DNA of 16,187 nt, from positions 1-16,187 of the forward strand of contig URZM01000034.1 of assembly GCA_900552315.1 (NCBI GenBank), written 5' to 3'. The notes below the pieces were generated by a model. The model ran no database searches, had not been told where the DNA came from, and saw nothing but the letters and a program-made list of their open reading frames with translations. Shown one piece after another: positions 8,206 through 16,170 of this stretch (its first letter is position 1; every line of letters starts with the position of its first letter). Source of the DNA: an uncultured Bacteroidales bacterium (GTDB lineage Bacteria; Bacteroidota; Bacteroidia; Bacteroidales; Muribaculaceae). Position numbers and translations under genes: made by a program.

Positions 8206-9201
8206 TCAGATGAAGGAGGCGGTTATGGTGTCGATGGCGGCTCGGGGCGGCTGCTGGTCGTAGAGGATGCGCCATACGCACTCGGCTATGGGCATGTCTA
8301 CCCCCAGCGAGGAGTTGAGCTCGTGTATGCACTTGGTGCCGTAGTAGCCCTCGGCCACCATCTCCATCTCCATCATGGCGGCCTTCACGGAGTAGCCTTT
8401 GCCTATCATGGAGCCGAAATTGTGGTTGCGGGAGAATCGGGAGTAGGCGGTGACCAAGAGGTCGCCCAGGTATGCGGAGTCGGCGCAGTCGCGTGGCATG
8501 GGGTCGGCGGTGTCGATGAAGCGGCGCATCTCGCGCAGGGCGTTGCTTATGAGCATGGCCTGGAAGTTGTCGCCCATCTTCATGCCGTGGATTATGCCGG
8601 AGGCTATGGCGTAGACGTTCTTGAGCACGGCGCCGTATTCTATGCCGTCCACGTCCTCGCTGACTATGGTTCTCAGTGTCGGCCCCTGCACCAGGGCTGC
8701 GAACTCGCGAGCCTTGGCGGTGTCGTGGCAGCCTATGGTGAGGTAGCTGAGGCGCTCGAGTGCCACCTCCTCGGCGTGGCAGGGGCCGCCGATCACGAGC
8801 ATGTTCTCGTCGCGGCAGCCATAGCGGTCCATCATGTAACGGGTCACTATCTTGTGCTCGTCGGGGACAATGCCCTTGACGGCTGAGACCACGGCCTTGT
8901 CCGTAAGGGAGGTGGAGATCTTGTCGAGGTGCGACTTCAGGTACGGGCTGGGCACGGCGAGCACCAGCGTGTCGGCGCTTCGGCACACCTCGTTGATGTC
9001 GGAGCTGAAGCGTATGCGGACGGTGTCGAACTGGACGTCGCTCAGGTACACGGGGTTGTGTCCCCCTTTCTTGAACTCTGCTATGCGGTCGTCGCGGCGC
9101 ATGTACCAGTGAATGTGGTCCACGTTCCGCAGCAGGAGCTTGGCCAGGGCCGTGGCCCAGGAGCCGCCTCCCATCACCGCTATCTCATGCACTCGGCTCA
9201 T
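8206..9201 (-). CDS. gpsA: NAD(P)H-dependent glycerol-3-phosphate dehydrogenase
   Basis: A 331-residue cytosolic enzyme reducing dihydroxyacetone phosphate to sn-glycerol-3-phosphate for phospholipid synthesis. It has an N-terminal Rossmann loop, MGGGSWATALAK (10-21), the conserved AVKGI lysine (K109), GPCHAEEVA (139-147), EYGAVLKNVYAIASGI (188-203) with catalytic K194, and GDLLVTAYSRFSRNHNFG (246-263), which carries the substrate-binding Arg-Asn. Length is normal. The gene starts 40 bp after the lysS stop and is followed by pgi; both neighbours share its strand. It links glycolysis (pgi) to lipid synthesis, though clustering with lysS is probably historical rather than functional. Confidence 0.96.
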   Translation of the reverse strand: MSRVHEIAVMGGGSWATALAKLLLRNVDHIHWYMRRDDRIAEFKKGGHNPVYLSDVQFDTVRIRFSSDINEVCRSADTLVLAVPSPYLKSHLDKISTSLTDKAVVSAVKGIVPDEHKIVTRYMMDRYGCRDENMLVIGGPCHAEEVALERLSYLTIGCHDTAKAREFAALVQGPTLRTIVSEDVDGIEYGAVLKNVYAIASGIIHGMKMGDNFQAMLISNALREMRRFIDTADPMPRDCADSAYLGDLLVTAYSRFSRNHNFGSMIGKGYSVKAAMMEMEMVAEGYYGTKCIHELNSSLGVDMPIAECVWRILYDQQPPRAAIDTITASFI

Positions 9202-9241
9202 AGTCTTTGTCAGCTTGGGTGAGTTTTTCGTGGTAATGTGG

Positions 9242-10801
9242 TCAGGCGTTGGTGGATGTTTCCTCTCCTTCCTTTCCGTCCTCCTTCTTGACGGCCTTTG
9301 CCTGTGGGCGCATCTGGGGGAACAGGAGGACCTCCTGTATGGTGGTCTGGCCTGTGAGGAGCATGGCGAGGCGGTCCATACCTATGCCCATGCCTGATGT
9401 GGGAGGCATGCCGTACTCCAGGGCGCGTATGAAATCGTGGTCTATGACCATGGCCTCGTCGTCGCCCTTGTCGGCCAGGCGCATCTGCTCCACGAAACGC
9501 TCGTACTGGTCTATGGGGTCGTTAAGCTCGGAGTAGGCGTTTGCCAGCTCCTTGCCGCCCACCATCAGCTCGAAGCGCTCGGTGAGCTCGGGGTTGTCGC
9601 GGTGGCGCTTGGTGAGGGGTGACATCTCTATGGGGTAGTCGGTGATGAATGTGGGCTGGATGTAGGAGCCTTCGCACTTCTCGCCGAACATCTCGTCTAT
9701 GAGCTTGCCCTTGCCCATGCTCTGGTCCACCTCGATGCCCATGCCTTTTGCGGCGGCGCGGAGCTCCTGCTCGCTCTTGCCCTCGATGTCGAAGCCGGTG
9801 TGGTCCAGGATGGCCTGGCGCATGGTCACGCGCGGGTAGGGGGCCTTGAAGTCGATGGTATGGTCGCCGTACTGCACGGTGGTTGTGCCGTTCACGTCGA
9901 GGGCTATCTTCTCGAGCATGGTCTCGGTCATCTCCATCATCCACTCATAGTCCTTGTAGGGGACGTATATCTCCATGCAGGTGAACTCGGGGTTGTGGGT
10001 GCGGTCCATGCCCTCGTTGCGGAAATTGCGCGAGAACTCGTACACTCCGTCGAAGCCTCCCACTATGAGGCGCTTGAGGTACAGCTCGTTGGCTATGCGC
10101 AGGTAGAGGTCTATGTCGAGGGTGTTGTGGTGGGTGATGAAGGGGCGTGCGGCGGCTCCGCCGGGTATGCTCTGGAGCACGGGGGTGTCCACCTCCATGT
10201 ATCCGCGCTCGTTGAAGAAGTCGCGCATGGAGCGGAACATGGCCGTGCGCTTGCGGAATATCTCCTTGACCTCGGGGTTGACGATGAGGTCCACGTAGCG
10301 CTGGCGGTAGCGCAGCTCGGGGTCGGTGAAGGCGTCGTATGCCACGCCGTCCTTCATCTTTACTATGGGCAGGGGCCTGAGGCTCTTGCTCAGGAGTGTG
10401 AGCTTGCGGGCATGCACTGAGATCTCGCCGGTCTTGGTGCGGAACACGTATCCCTCCACGCCTATTATGTCGCCTATGTCGAGCAGCTTCTTGAACACCA
10501 CGTTGTACATGTCCTTGTCCTCGCCGGGGCAGATGTCGTCGCGGCTCACGTACACCTGTATGCGGCCTGTGTCGTCGAGCAGCTCCATGAAGGAGGCCTT
10601 GCCCATGATGCGCCGGCTCATGATGCGTCCGGCCACGTGCACCTGCCGGGGCTCGGGGTCCTCGTCCTTGAAATTCTCCTTGATTTCGGCTGCGTGTCCG
10701 TCTATTGGATACAGGGGTGCGGGATACGGCTCTATGCCGCGCTCGCGCAGCGCGGCCAGCGAGTTGCGGCGCACTATCTGCTGTTCGTTAAGCTCTTCCA
10801 T
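9242..10801 (-). CDS. lysS: Lysyl-tRNA synthetase, class II
   Basis: A 519-residue cytosolic enzyme charging tRNA-Lys. The N-terminal OB-fold anticodon-binding domain spans about 53-145 (VHVAGRIMSRRIMGKASF, DTGRIQVYV). The class II core follows: motif 1 around 183-210, ending NERGYMEVDTPVLQSIPGGA; motif 2 FRNEGMDRTHNPEFTCMEIY (260-279); and motif 3 GIGMDRLAML (472-481). The Lys-site segment ELANAYSELNDP is at 418-429. A short charged tail (KAVKKEDGKEGEETSTNA) follows the core. I chose the ATG at 10801, because MEELNEQQIVRRNSLAALRE is the typical N-terminus. The frame stays open 44 codons further upstream, but that part falls in the transcribed leader and has no family similarity. The bases just before the ATG are A/C-rich and likely unstructured, a common arrangement in Bacteroidetes. 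Confidence 0.97.
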   Translation of the reverse strand: MEELNEQQIVRRNSLAALRERGIEPYPAPLYPIDGHAAEIKENFKDEDPEPRQVHVAGRIMSRRIMGKASFMELLDDTGRIQVYVSRDDICPGEDKDMYNVVFKKLLDIGDIIGVEGYVFRTKTGEISVHARKLTLLSKSLRPLPIVKMKDGVAYDAFTDPELRYRQRYVDLIVNPEVKEIFRKRTAMFRSMRDFFNERGYMEVDTPVLQSIPGGAAARPFITHHNTLDIDLYLRIANELYLKRLIVGGFDGVYEFSRNFRNEGMDRTHNPEFTCMEIYVPYKDYEWMMEMTETMLEKIALDVNGTTTVQYGDHTIDFKAPYPRVTMRQAILDHTGFDIEGKSEQELRAAAKGMGIEVDQSMGKGKLIDEMFGEKCEGSYIQPTFITDYPIEMSPLTKRHRDNPELTERFELMVGGKELANAYSELNDPIDQYERFVEQMRLADKGDDEAMVIDHDFIRALEYGMPPTSGMGIGMDRLAMLLTGQTTIQEVLLFPQMRPQAKAVKKEDGKEGEETSTNA

Positions 10802-10872
10802 AAGTGTGGTATGTGTCGTGTATGTGTCTTGTGTACTGAATGGCCCGGGGCGTGCGGGGGAAATGAGGCGGC

Positions 10873-10925
10873 GCGTTCCGGGCATGCGCAGAGGCCGTCC
10901 GGCGGAGTGCGTTCCGGGCATGCGC
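10873..10925. repeat. 17-bp direct repeat in the lysS leader
   Basis: GCGTTCCGGGCATGCGC occurs at 10873-10889 and again, identical, at 10909-10925, with 19 bp between copies. Each copy contains the self-complementary GCATGC. Both lie between the lysS promoter box and the ATG, so they are probably transcribed into the 5' leader. A chance duplication is possible. Confidence 0.7.
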
Positions 10926-10936
10926 CTGTTCAAGAT

Positions 10937-10945
10937 GCAAAGTTA
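10937..10945 (-). promoter_or_regulatory. Promoter -7 box for the lysS-gpsA-pgi cluster
   Basis: TAACTTTGC on the minus strand matches TAnnTTTG and is identical to the recA box. It implies a leader of roughly 130 nt to the lysS ATG at 10801. The -33 position (about 10965) has no TTTG. Confidence 0.55.
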
Positions 10946-10995
10946 ACAAAAAATTCCGAGACTCTGCACTTTCCGGCTGCGGGGCCAAGGAAAAT

Positions 10996-11028
10996 GCCGG
11001 GGGCGCGTCATCGCGACGTGCCCCCGGC
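10996..11028 (-). terminator. Strong hairpin terminator downstream of the 1519-aa gene
   Basis: A 14-bp stem with one G-U pair, GCCGGGGGCGCGTC (10996-11009) against GACGTGCCCCCGGC (11015-11028), closes a 5-nt loop. On the minus strand it is followed directly by ATTTTCC. It sits just upstream of the lysS promoter and should insulate lysS from the large gene. Confidence 0.7.
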
Positions 11029-11085
11029 TGCCTTTGACTTAGTAATTATATGTTAATTCTATATTCTCTTTGTCTTTCTGGTGAC

Positions 11086-11110
11086 GGCGGGAGGTTTCCG
11101 GCCTCCCGCC
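11086..11110 (-). terminator. Hairpin immediately after the 1519-aa gene
   Basis: GGCGGGAGG (11086-11094) and CCTCCCGCC (11102-11110) form a perfect 9-bp stem with a 7-nt loop, 24 nt after the stop codon. No T-run follows. It may act with the second hairpin as a tandem terminator or protect the 3' end of the message. Confidence 0.55.
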
Positions 11111-11134
11111 GCCTGCTGTGTGGTGGTGAGGGGT

Positions 11135-14100
11135 TTACCTCACGTAGATCTTGACTGCCTTCGAGCCTTTGAGGGCGAGGTATACGCCTGCGGGCACGTC
11201 GTAGCGACCCTGGGCGGCGGCGACCTTTATGCCTGAGGCGTCGTATACCGCCACTCCGTCAGCCTTGACGGTGAAGAAGCCTGCGCCGGCCTCGATCCAG
11301 AGGGAGTCGGCCTCCACGCTGTCGAGGGCCGTCTGTATCATCGAGAAATCGAGGGTGCCATGTACGATGGGGGGATAGAGTACGTAGTGCGTGGCGGTCT
11401 CGCCGTCGGCCTGCGCTGCGGGTGCGGCTGCGGGAGTCTGTACCGTGACGCCCTCACCTACGGTACGGGTGTCGCCTTTGAAGAAGTTGGCCACGCCGAG
11501 GGTCACTGCGGGAATGGTGGTCTCGTCCACCCAATGGTCATCGGTCATGCCGTTGTACCAGGTGCAGGTGTTTTCGCTCTTGGCGAGCACAACCATGTTC
11601 TCGGTATTCTCTATTTCACTGAAGCGGTGGTAGTGCTTGCCGTTGGCGAGGGTCTCATTCTCCAGCCAGTTCTCCACGTTCACATAGTTGGTCTCCAAGG
11701 CCTGGTCGCCGCTTCGTAGCACAATGTATTGGGCAGAGGCGTCGGCGTTGAGTGTCACGTCGCCGAGCTGCGAGCGGGATGCGTCGGCCAGGGGCAGGTT
11801 GGTCTTGGCCATGTAGATGCGTTCCTCGTACTTGTTCTGTTCCTGTCCGTCGGCGTCCAGCACCTTGATCTTTGCGCGGATTGCGGGAATCCGGATGTCG
11901 GAGAGTTGCATGGGCCGGGCCTCGAGCTTCGCGGTCTTGGACTGGTTTGCGGCGGCCACGTAGGGACGCAGGTCCGGGTTGGCGAACCGGCTTGCGCCGT
12001 CGGCTGCCGCCAGCTTCACCGTCTTCTCGATGGACTGCCATGAGGCGTCGATCCAGTCGTTGGGGTTCTCGCTGTGCAATGTCACGGACTTGCCGGCAGT
12101 GCCGTCGACATAAGTTATGCCGTAAGCCTTGTCGCCCACGGAGAGGGACTCTGCCTTAAGCTCGGCGTTGAGGGCGGGGAGCACGTTGATGTCCACGTTG
12201 GGGCGTGTCAGGGATACTTTCACGTCCAGGGAGTTGATCAGCGCGCCTTCCACTGCGTGTATGTGGCCGGTGCCGGCCAAGGCGTCGGCCACCTTCACGT
12301 CAGCCGTTTCATCGGCGGCTATTCCGCTGTTCACCATGAACTCTACGTTGTCGATGCCGTAAGCGGGCATTGTGAGGTCCAGATGGTTCTTCATGCGGTT
12401 CTCGGGCTTGGTCTCGCGGGTTTCGGTGGTGCCGTTGGTGAATGTTGCCTCGGCTGTGAAATCGGCGTCCCAGTCGCCTGAGAAGTCAAGGAACTTGTCG
12501 TTTTCGTAGTCCATGAAATCCTTCAGGGCGTAGAAAGTGGTACCGGGACGGTCGGCGAACACGCGGTTGGCCTCGGCTGCCAGGTCTGCCACCGGCTCTT
12601 CGTTGTATCGGATCTCGAACTTGGTGGCTGTCTTGCGTGCGATGGTGGACTCGTTGTTGAAGCGGTAGAGTCCCGGGAGGTTGGTGGCCACGGCTATCAG
12701 GGATGTCCACTCGGCGTCGGCGGAGCTGTAGTCGAAGCGGTCGGTGGCGGCGCGTTGCGAGTGGCTCATTATATGGCCGTCTTCCACGGTCACGTCATAC
12801 TGCACGTTGATGCTGGGGTTGTAAGTGACGTAAGAATTGCGTGTGGGGTCCTGGAGGTTGCGCACGAGTTGGTAGACGCGCACGCTGGTCTCGTACTCGC
12901 CTGCAATCACAGCCACGTAGGGTGAGGTCACGAGCATGTTGCGGTTCTTCTCGCCATCGTTGTAGGTGAGCTGCATGTAGTAGAAATATGTGCCGGAGGC
13001 CAGGTCGCCGTCAAGGTTCCAGGGGTTGCCGTCGCCGCCTGTGATGTCGGCGGTGAATCGGGCGTTGAAATCATCCTGGTTCAGGGCGTCGCCGCTGTAC
13101 TCGGCCACGATGGCCTCGGCGTCAGTATGCTCGCGGTAGCGGTAGTCGCGGTTCACGGGCTGCCACTGCGTGGGGTCTTTGCCGCCGGGATTCACGGTGA
13201 AATCGCATCGTACTATCTTGTATGCGCTCACGGTGCATCCGTCGGGGATGGTCACGGTGGGGTGATAGTATGCGGTCTTGCGGGTGTTGTTCTTGGTGGC
13301 GTCGATCTGTGCCTGAATCTTGGGCTTGGTCACATATATGCGGGTGTCGCCCATGTTTCCGCTCTTGATGCCGTTGCCTGCCAGGATGCTGAGGCAGTTG
13401 TCATTGTCCACGGGGATGAAGAGCTCCACGGTGCCGAAGAAGCTACGCTTTGCCACATTGAAATTGCCGTCGGCCACGTTTGAGGAGGCGTAATATGTCT
13501 TGCCGGCTTCCAGGTTGTTGTCTTTGTCGCCCCAGGCTGAGAAATAGAGGTGGTTGTTCCACTGCGCTCCCCATGATGCTTTCTGGCCTGACCATCCTGT
13601 CCATACTTTGAATGGACCTTGCATCCACATGTTTGTACATGTATAGCGGACGTAGCGCTGTTCGTCGGTGCCCTCTGTGGTGAAATCCAGACCTTCGTAT
13701 GCGTCGCTGTCTTCTGCGGAGAGTTCTTGTTTCCACTGGGTTCCGGTCTGTACCTTGGGCTGTCCGTTGATGTCCATGTCGGGCCAGAACCGGAGAGTGC
13801 GTGTGGAGATGTTCAGGGGCACGTTCAGCCCTTCGAGCTTGGCTTGCATGAGGATGTTCTCGCGCGGGGGCCATAGGGTGTTGTAGAGGGCGTGTCCGTC
13901 TTGGATAATGGGTCGGCCTGCCGCGTCATACTGTATGTAAGCCTCCTGCCAGCCGAGGTCGGTGTTGCCCATCTTTCCCTCGTGAGAGAGGGGAGTGTTG
14001 TATTTCTTCTCCTGCACGAATTTCTCGCCGAGGATGCCGACGTAAGGGAGATAGTTGTTCTTCCACTGGCCGCTGCCTGCGTTCTTGATTTCAAGGGTGC

Positions 14101-15694
14101 TGGCAGCCAGGCTTGTGCCGTTCTGCACAAGCGTGAATGTGGCGTCGGCGGCCCATCCGGGCTGCCCTGCGAGGGGAGAATCTCCCTTAGCCCAGTTGAA
14201 GCCATCGGCTCCCAGCGAGGGGACGCCTGCCTGCTCGGCGGTGTAGGGGAGGTCTATGTAGCGGCCCTCCGTGTAGTAGACTCGGATGGTGTAGTTCTGG
14301 TCGCTGTTGCTGTAGGCGTTGCTTGCGGTTCGGCAGTCGTTGCTGCGTATTGCGAAGTTGTTGAGGTGGAAAGTCTTCTTTCCGTCCGTGGATATGAGGC
14401 GGTACTCGGGAGTCACCACGTTGTTGTTGAGGACGGTGGAGAGCAGGTACACGTGCGGGTAGTCGGCTCCGAACACGCCACCCCATTCTTCCTGGGTGTA
14501 GTATATGTTGGTGACGCGTGTGCCGTTGTCGTTGGTATCATACGTGAAATGGAGCTGCACACCCTTTATGTCCTGACTGGAGTTGAAGTGGAGGTACACC
14601 TCATTTTGGCCGGATATCGGGGTGTTCGGCATCTCCGTGTAGGGATGGCTCTTGGTGTTGTTGCGGTTGATGTACCAGCCGTTGGTGTTGTTGTCGTTGT
14701 TGCTCTTGCGGTAATATTTGTTCGTGCCGTCTGTTATGACCACGCGAAGGCCGTTGGTTATGTCGAGCTTTTCGGATACGTATTCGGTCTTGGTGCCGTT
14801 GGTGGCGGCGGCGGTCACGGAGTACTCAGTGCCCTGTGTAAGGTCATGTGCGGGGCTGAGGATTATCTTCCAGGCGCCTACGGGCGTGGGATCCGTGCCG
14901 CCTTCTTTGGTGACCCATATCTTTTTGGCTTCAGGGTCCACGTAAAGGGTGTATGTGGCGTTCTCGTCCATGGGTTTGACGCCCCAGCAGTCGGGGGTGC
15001 TTTTCGTGGTGGCCATGTCGAGCTTGTTGTCGGCTCCGAAACTTGTAATGAAGTAGGTGGAGCCGCCCGAGACATTTGCGGGATAGTATTTTGTGCCGTC
15101 GACAGCAAGACGGAACGCATTGTTTGTGTTCTGGGGAATGACTGTGCAGTAGGCATTTGCCTCCTCGTTCCAGTCAAGCAGCACGCCTACGGAAGAGGGG
15201 TTATCGTCATTCCATGAGTCGGTGCTGTCTTTGAAGCGTCCGTAGGCATAAACCTGGGCGCTGCCGGGAGTCGGGGGCACCGTGAATGATACTTTCATGG
15301 AGGAGGGGTCTGTGCCATCGGTGAAGGAGATTGTCACGTCTGTGGCCTCTGCCCCGTTGTTTACCGTGAAATACGCATAATTGCTGGAAGTGGGCTCTTT
15401 ATACGTCTCATTGTTGGAGAGGTTGTAGTCTGCATTGTTCCAGCTGCCGTAAATCTTTTTGTTGGAATCTGATTCGTAGCCCATCAGCTGCCATTTCCCT
15501 TTAAGGGAGGGGATGGTGAGGGTACAGGTGTTTCCTGATTTGGTGAATTTGTAGGATTCCTGGGCGGAGGTACCGATATCGGTGCCTACCAAGTACCAGT
15601 TGGTCCAGGCACGGGCGGGAAGGGCCATTGCCAGGAATGTGGCCATGAGGCATAGGAGCCGTATGGGCACATGTCGTGATTTGGTTTTTAACAT
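11135..15694 (-). CDS. Very large secreted multi-domain protein with T9SS-like C-terminus
   Basis: A 1519-residue exported protein of unknown function. Residues 1-29 are a clear signal peptide: basic MLKTKSRHVPIR, a hydrophobic core, and ALPARA just before W30. The first ~400 residues look like three successive beta-sandwich modules of about 120 residues, beginning near WTNWYLVG (30), AQVYAYGRF (146) and VGAWKIILSP (272). The first two end in a V-x-F/V-x-V-type strand, and the region is rich in W, Y, N and G, as in surface glycan-binding proteins. The centre (about 480-1400) holds further W/Y-rich and immunoglobulin-like stretches I cannot name. A Pro/Ala linker near 1420-1435 leads to a final ~54 residues (VAVYDASGIKVAAAQG, VPAGVYLALKGSKAVKIYVR) that resemble type IX secretion sorting domains. 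It is probably surface-attached or released. No catalytic motif was recognised. The gene appears monocistronic, with an unusual structured region upstream and hairpins downstream. Confidence 0.85.
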   Translation of the reverse strand: MLKTKSRHVPIRLLCLMATFLAMALPARAWTNWYLVGTDIGTSAQESYKFTKSGNTCTLTIPSLKGKWQLMGYESDSNKKIYGSWNNADYNLSNNETYKEPTSSNYAYFTVNNGAEATDVTISFTDGTDPSSMKVSFTVPPTPGSAQVYAYGRFKDSTDSWNDDNPSSVGVLLDWNEEANAYCTVIPQNTNNAFRLAVDGTKYYPANVSGGSTYFITSFGADNKLDMATTKSTPDCWGVKPMDENATYTLYVDPEAKKIWVTKEGGTDPTPVGAWKIILSPAHDLTQGTEYSVTAAATNGTKTEYVSEKLDITNGLRVVITDGTNKYYRKSNNDNNTNGWYINRNNTKSHPYTEMPNTPISGQNEVYLHFNSSQDIKGVQLHFTYDTNDNGTRVTNIYYTQEEWGGVFGADYPHVYLLSTVLNNNVVTPEYRLISTDGKKTFHLNNFAIRSNDCRTASNAYSNSDQNYTIRVYYTEGRYIDLPYTAEQAGVPSLGADGFNWAKGDSPLAGQPGWAADATFTLVQNGTSLAASTLEIKNAGSGQWKNNYLPYVGILGEKFVQEKKYNTPLSHEGKMGNTDLGWQEAYIQYDAAGRPIIQDGHALYNTLWPPRENILMQAKLEGLNVPLNISTRTLRFWPDMDINGQPKVQTGTQWKQELSAEDSDAYEGLDFTTEGTDEQRYVRYTCTNMWMQGPFKVWTGWSGQKASWGAQWNNHLYFSAWGDKDNNLEAGKTYYASSNVADGNFNVAKRSFFGTVELFIPVDNDNCLSILAGNGIKSGNMGDTRIYVTKPKIQAQIDATKNNTRKTAYYHPTVTIPDGCTVSAYKIVRCDFTVNPGGKDPTQWQPVNRDYRYREHTDAEAIVAEYSGDALNQDDFNARFTADITGGDGNPWNLDGDLASGTYFYYMQLTYNDGEKNRNMLVTSPYVAVIAGEYETSVRVYQLVRNLQDPTRNSYVTYNPSINVQYDVTVEDGHIMSHSQRAATDRFDYSSADAEWTSLIAVATNLPGLYRFNNESTIARKTATKFEIRYNEEPVADLAAEANRVFADRPGTTFYALKDFMDYENDKFLDFSGDWDADFTAEATFTNGTTETRETKPENRMKNHLDLTMPAYGIDNVEFMVNSGIAADETADVKVADALAGTGHIHAVEGALINSLDVKVSLTRPNVDINVLPALNAELKAESLSVGDKAYGITYVDGTAGKSVTLHSENPNDWIDASWQSIEKTVKLAAADGASRFANPDLRPYVAAANQSKTAKLEARPMQLSDIRIPAIRAKIKVLDADGQEQNKYEERIYMAKTNLPLADASRSQLGDVTLNADASAQYIVLRSGDQALETNYVNVENWLENETLANGKHYHRFSEIENTENMVVLAKSENTCTWYNGMTDDHWVDETTIPAVTLGVANFFKGDTRTVGEGVTVQTPAAAPAAQADGETATHYVLYPPIVHGTLDFSMIQTALDSVEADSLWIEAGAGFFTVKADGVAVYDASGIKVAAAQGRYDVPAGVYLALKGSKAVKIYVR

Positions 15695-15749
15695 TGTTTG
15701 AATTATTTAGTTAGTTGTAATATGAGTTTTCGTCTAAATGTCGGTGTGG

Positions 15750-15774
15750 TCCGGAGTCCCAAGGGGCCTCCGGA
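15750..15774. repeat. Inverted repeat (hairpin) in the leader region
   Basis: TCCGGAG (15750-15756) pairs with CTCCGGA (15768-15774), and an inner CCC can pair with GGG across a tiny loop. One base separates it from the adjoining 20-bp palindrome. It lies about 55 bp upstream of the large gene's ATG. Confidence 0.65.
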
Positions 15775-15775
15775 T

Positions 15776-15795
15776 GCGTGACGGTACCGTCACGC
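15776..15795. repeat. Perfect 20-bp palindrome
   Basis: GCGTGACGGTACCGTCACGC is identical to its reverse complement. With no loop it looks more like a dimeric-protein binding site than an RNA hairpin, although an RNA could still fold with a small loop. It lies about 82-101 bp upstream of the ATG of the 1519-aa gene, a plausible operator position. Confidence 0.7.
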
Positions 15796-15840
15796 GGTTT
15801 GCTATGTAAGAGTGTTTGAGTCTCGGCTGCAAATCGGTGT

Positions 15841-15856
15841 CCGGGGGTGCGCCCGG
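15841..15856. repeat. Short GC-rich inverted repeat
   Basis: CCGGG (15841-15845) and CCCGG (15852-15856) form a 5-bp stem with a 6-nt loop, the third inverted repeat in this leader region. It is weak on its own. Confidence 0.35.
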
Positions 15857-16009
15857 GCTTGTTAAGGTTATCGGATTACAAAGTCAATGTCAAACGTCAA
15901 AGGAAATCATGCAGTCTCATAGTATTTGCCCTTCTTTGCTTGGCGTTGCCAATGTGTTGACAATCACCTGTTTGGAAGATGCAAGCAATTAACCACAGAG
16001 ATTTTCAGT

Positions 16010-16018
16010 GCAAAAATA
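16010..16018 (-). promoter_or_regulatory. Candidate promoter -7 box for the 1519-aa gene
   Basis: TATTTTTGC on the minus strand fits TAnnTTTG. If used, the large gene would have a leader of about 300 nt containing all three nearby inverted repeats. A closer near-match, TGACTTTG (about 15878-15885), lacks the conserved A. No good -33 element was found for either. Confidence 0.3.
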
Positions 16019-16143
16019 ATACATGTCGGGTGCATAAATGTGAAATTTTTGTTAAATAGTGTTAAATATGCTGTGAAACATGTTTTCGGCGGGGGTGGTC
16101 GGAGGGGAGTTGCGACGGGTCGGATATCTGGGGAGTGGAGGGT

Positions 16144-16162
16144 GCAGCCCCGCCGGGGCTGC
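16144..16162. terminator. GC-rich hairpin near window end
   Basis: GCAGCCCC (16144-16151) and GGGGCTGC (16155-16162) form an 8-bp stem with a 3-nt loop. It may terminate a gene lying beyond the window; no T-run is visible here. Confidence 0.4.
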
Positions 16163-16170
16163 GGGACAGT

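Larger units (their letters stand above)
10802..11134. other. Intergenic region between the 1519-aa gene and lysS
   Basis: This 333-bp gap holds, in the direction of leftward transcription, two GC-rich hairpins behind the large secreted-protein gene, an AT-rich spacer between them (about 11031-11080), the lysS -7 box, and a ~135-nt lysS leader containing a 17-bp direct repeat. No gene or RNA family was recognised in it. Confidence 0.7.

Noticed and set aside
10802..10933. 44-codon N-terminal extension of lysS
   Set aside because: The extension lies in the leader between the -7 box and the typical LysS start, its composition is Arg/Pro-rich from the repeated GC-rich DNA, and family members begin at MEELNEQQ-like sequence.
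13892..15217. Plus-strand open frame of 441 codons inside the 1519-aa gene
   Set aside because: The opposite strand carries a signal peptide and one continuous secreted protein; this frame has valine-rich, low-complexity composition and no motif.
11135..15694. SusE/SusF starch-binding lipoprotein
   Set aside because: The N-terminal modules are reminiscent, but there is no lipobox Cys (cleavage is after ALPARA), no susC/susD neighbours, and the protein is several times too long.
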